From CAYNND01 sp964528735 (GTDB lineage Bacteria; Patescibacteriota; Minisyncoccia; Phycocordibacterales; UBA2100), in the NCBI GenBank assembly GCA_964528735.1, contig CAZGUV010000022.1, forward strand, positions 1 through 14,768: 14,768 nt of DNA. The letters run 5' to 3'. The notes beneath the pieces were generated by a model. It was not told the DNA's origin. It saw nothing but the letters and a program-made list of their open reading frames with translations, and made no database searches. This document shows, piece after piece, positions 13,785-14,768 of the stretch. Numbering within the stretch: the stretch's first letter is position 1; every line of letters starts with the position of its first letter. Made by a program: the position numbers and the translations under genes.

Positions 13785-14609
13785 ATGAAAGATATATGGG
13801 GTACGTTGTTTGGGCCGAAAAGGAGAAGTGTGCAAAACGAATCAACACGACCTGCCGACACAGAGCCTGCGACGCCGTTTCCGGTACGAGAACAATTCCA
13901 AACCGGTATACCGATCTTAAAAGCAAATGAGCTCAAAGCGCTTGTGCGTGACGGTACGTCACCACGCGAACGTCCTGAGTTTGCTTACCCAGCGCTCTAC
14001 CTCATCATAAAGGGCTCCGCGCAAGACAAAGAAACACAAATGCGTCTCCTCCAAGATGTCACGTATATTATTCTGAGGAATGGAGATGACCTGACACAAA
14101 TGCGCTCACAGATTCGTGATTTTGTAGAGCGTGAGATATACGCACGAAATGATTGGGCGGTTGACGCTCACACCCTCCAAGGAAGACTGGGCAAGAACCT
14201 GACTGTGCTTGAGAGTATGTACCAAGATCGTGCTGAGAGACTCCTCAACGATTCACGAGATGTATTTCTTGTTGGTCATGCAACATTTGTAGGTCTTCCC
14301 TATTTTATACGCACCTTTCAACACCAAAAAAACCCTAAGACCCTCTACATTCTCATGCCGCAGTACATTAGCGCCTCTGACGCAGATGTGACGAGCCGCA
14401 ACGAACCGACGGGTATTAAAATAAAGGATGGTAAGGTGAGCTTCATCGCCGCAGAAGATTACGCAAACCTAACTCACGCCGTTGTTGTTGATGATATCAA
14501 AAGTACCGGAGCAACCGAGCGGCAGCTGCATGCATTTCTACAACAGTCATGCCCACACGCGACTATTACGTTTGAGCCAATTATGCGTGGCCAAAATACT
14601 CAAGAGTAG
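13785..14609 (+). CDS. Phosphoribosyltransferase-fold protein with an unrecognised N-terminal domain
   Basis: 274 residues. The C-terminal half has the type I phosphoribosyltransferase layout. FLVGHATFVGLPYFIRTF (161-178) is the early loop, and VVVDDIKSTGAT (233-244) is the PRPP-binding signature with two acidic residues followed by a small-residue loop. Residues 1-45 are polar and probably disordered. Residues 46-155 are predicted mostly helical and not recognised. The substrate is unknown and the family includes regulators without transferase activity. The base-binding hood typical of purine or pyrimidine salvage enzymes is not recognisable. A GTG at 13767 would add six residues, but I prefer the ATG at 13785 because of the TACAAT box six bases upstream. 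It converges on rmuC. Confidence 0.75.
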   Translation: MKDIWGTLFGPKRRSVQNESTRPADTEPATPFPVREQFQTGIPILKANELKALVRDGTSPRERPEFAYPALYLIIKGSAQDKETQMRLLQDVTYIILRNGDDLTQMRSQIRDFVEREIYARNDWAVDAHTLQGRLGKNLTVLESMYQDRAERLLNDSRDVFLVGHATFVGLPYFIRTFQHQKNPKTLYILMPQYISASDADVTSRNEPTGIKIKDGKVSFIAAEDYANLTHAVVVDDIKSTGATERQLHAFLQQSCPHATITFEPIMRGQNTQE

Positions 14610-14632
14610 TGACGCACACTACTCCTCTTGAG
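14599..14632. terminator. Bidirectional hairpin between the converging genes
   Basis: CTCAAGAG (14599-14606) pairs with CTCTTGAG (14625-14632), and TAGTG with CACTA inside, leaving a 3-base bulge. It contains both stop codons. Flanking T runs are short (GGTTTAT on plus, TATTTTGG on minus), so termination strength is uncertain. Confidence 0.6.
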
Positions 14633-14768
14633 GTTTATCGAGCGAAAGTGGAGAGATACTCCCCTCACTGCCAGCAATTTTGATGACATCTTTATCAATT
14701 TTCCCAAGCTCCTTATACCCCGCGTTGTAGTGTGAGACTGTTGTTCCGAGGGTTGCACCAAGCTTTTT
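14619..14768 (-). CDS. rmuC: RmuC-family protein, C-terminal end only
   Basis: The last 49 codons before a TAG; the rest lies beyond the right edge. The visible sequence KKLGATLGTTVSHYNAGYKE, then LGKIDKDVIKIAG, resembles the C-terminus of RmuC proteins, where a (S/H)YN motif follows the nuclease-like domain and the tail is charged. RmuC is a predicted coiled-coil, PD-(D/E)XK-type nuclease that limits recombination at inverted repeats. The final residues (SISPLSLDKPQEE) are acidic and low in complexity. The call rests on a short stretch, so it is moderate. Confidence 0.6.
   Translation of the reverse strand, partial: KKLGATLGTTVSHYNAGYKELGKIDKDVIKIAGSEGSISPLSLDKPQEE

Noticed and set aside
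13589..13936. A 115-codon minus-strand gene starting at 13936
   Set aside because: Its first 85 codons run over the consensus promoter and antisense to the PRTase-like gene; the Shine-Dalgarno site points to the ATG at 13681.
1..14768. Recoding of UGA to glycine, as in some CPR lineages
   Set aside because: All recognised genes read through with the standard code, none needs an internal TGA, and one gene ends in TGA.

Overview
The window looks like a scaffold from a Candidate Phyla Radiation (Patescibacteria) genome, most likely Parcubacteria-like. This is inferred from gene content: three aminoacyl-tRNA synthetase genes with stripped-down domain layouts (short PheS, PheT without its tRNA-binding insertion, AlaRS without its C-terminal domain), an RmuC tail, tightly spaced small genes, and starts placed directly behind -10 boxes. 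The standard code fits: no internal TGA is needed, and one gene ends in TGA. There are two runs of N (100 and 10 bases), so this is a draft assembly.

Layout, left to right. 1-1916, minus: pheS-pheT (pheT runs off the left edge). 1969-3901, plus: a membrane-embedded processive-type family 2 glycosyltransferase followed one base later by a membrane-anchored thioredoxin-like protein with a CPEC motif. 3902-4417: a 100-N gap, a direct repeat made from the 3' end and 3' flank of tRNA-Thr, an intact tRNA-Thr(UGU) with encoded CCA, and two more degenerate tRNA-Thr pieces. 4418-9519, minus: a small membrane protein, tsf, rpsB, alaS (broken by a 10-N gap) and guaC. 9583-11349, minus: pepF, split by one in-frame TAA. 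11420-13502, minus: an unrecognised 146-codon gene, rplU and malic enzyme. 13589-13681, minus: a 30-residue hydrophobic peptide gene with its own near-consensus promoter and terminator. 13785-14609, plus: an uncharacterised phosphoribosyltransferase-fold protein converging on the last 49 codons of rmuC.

Functionally the window mixes translation (pheST, alaS, rpsB, tsf, rplU, tRNA-Thr), purine salvage (guaC), carbon metabolism (malic enzyme), peptide degradation (pepF) and envelope glycan synthesis. Most genes seem to be transcribed singly. At least five have a -10-like hexamer 6-8 bases before the best ATG, which predicts leaderless mRNAs. The glycosyltransferase and the 30-residue peptide gene instead have good Shine-Dalgarno sites.

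I found no defence system, CRISPR array, transposase or integrase. The most unusual parts are the tRNA-Thr-derived repeat cluster, the tiny peptide transcription unit, the interrupted pepF and the reduced synthetases. All functional calls rest on motif recognition by eye; no database search was run.
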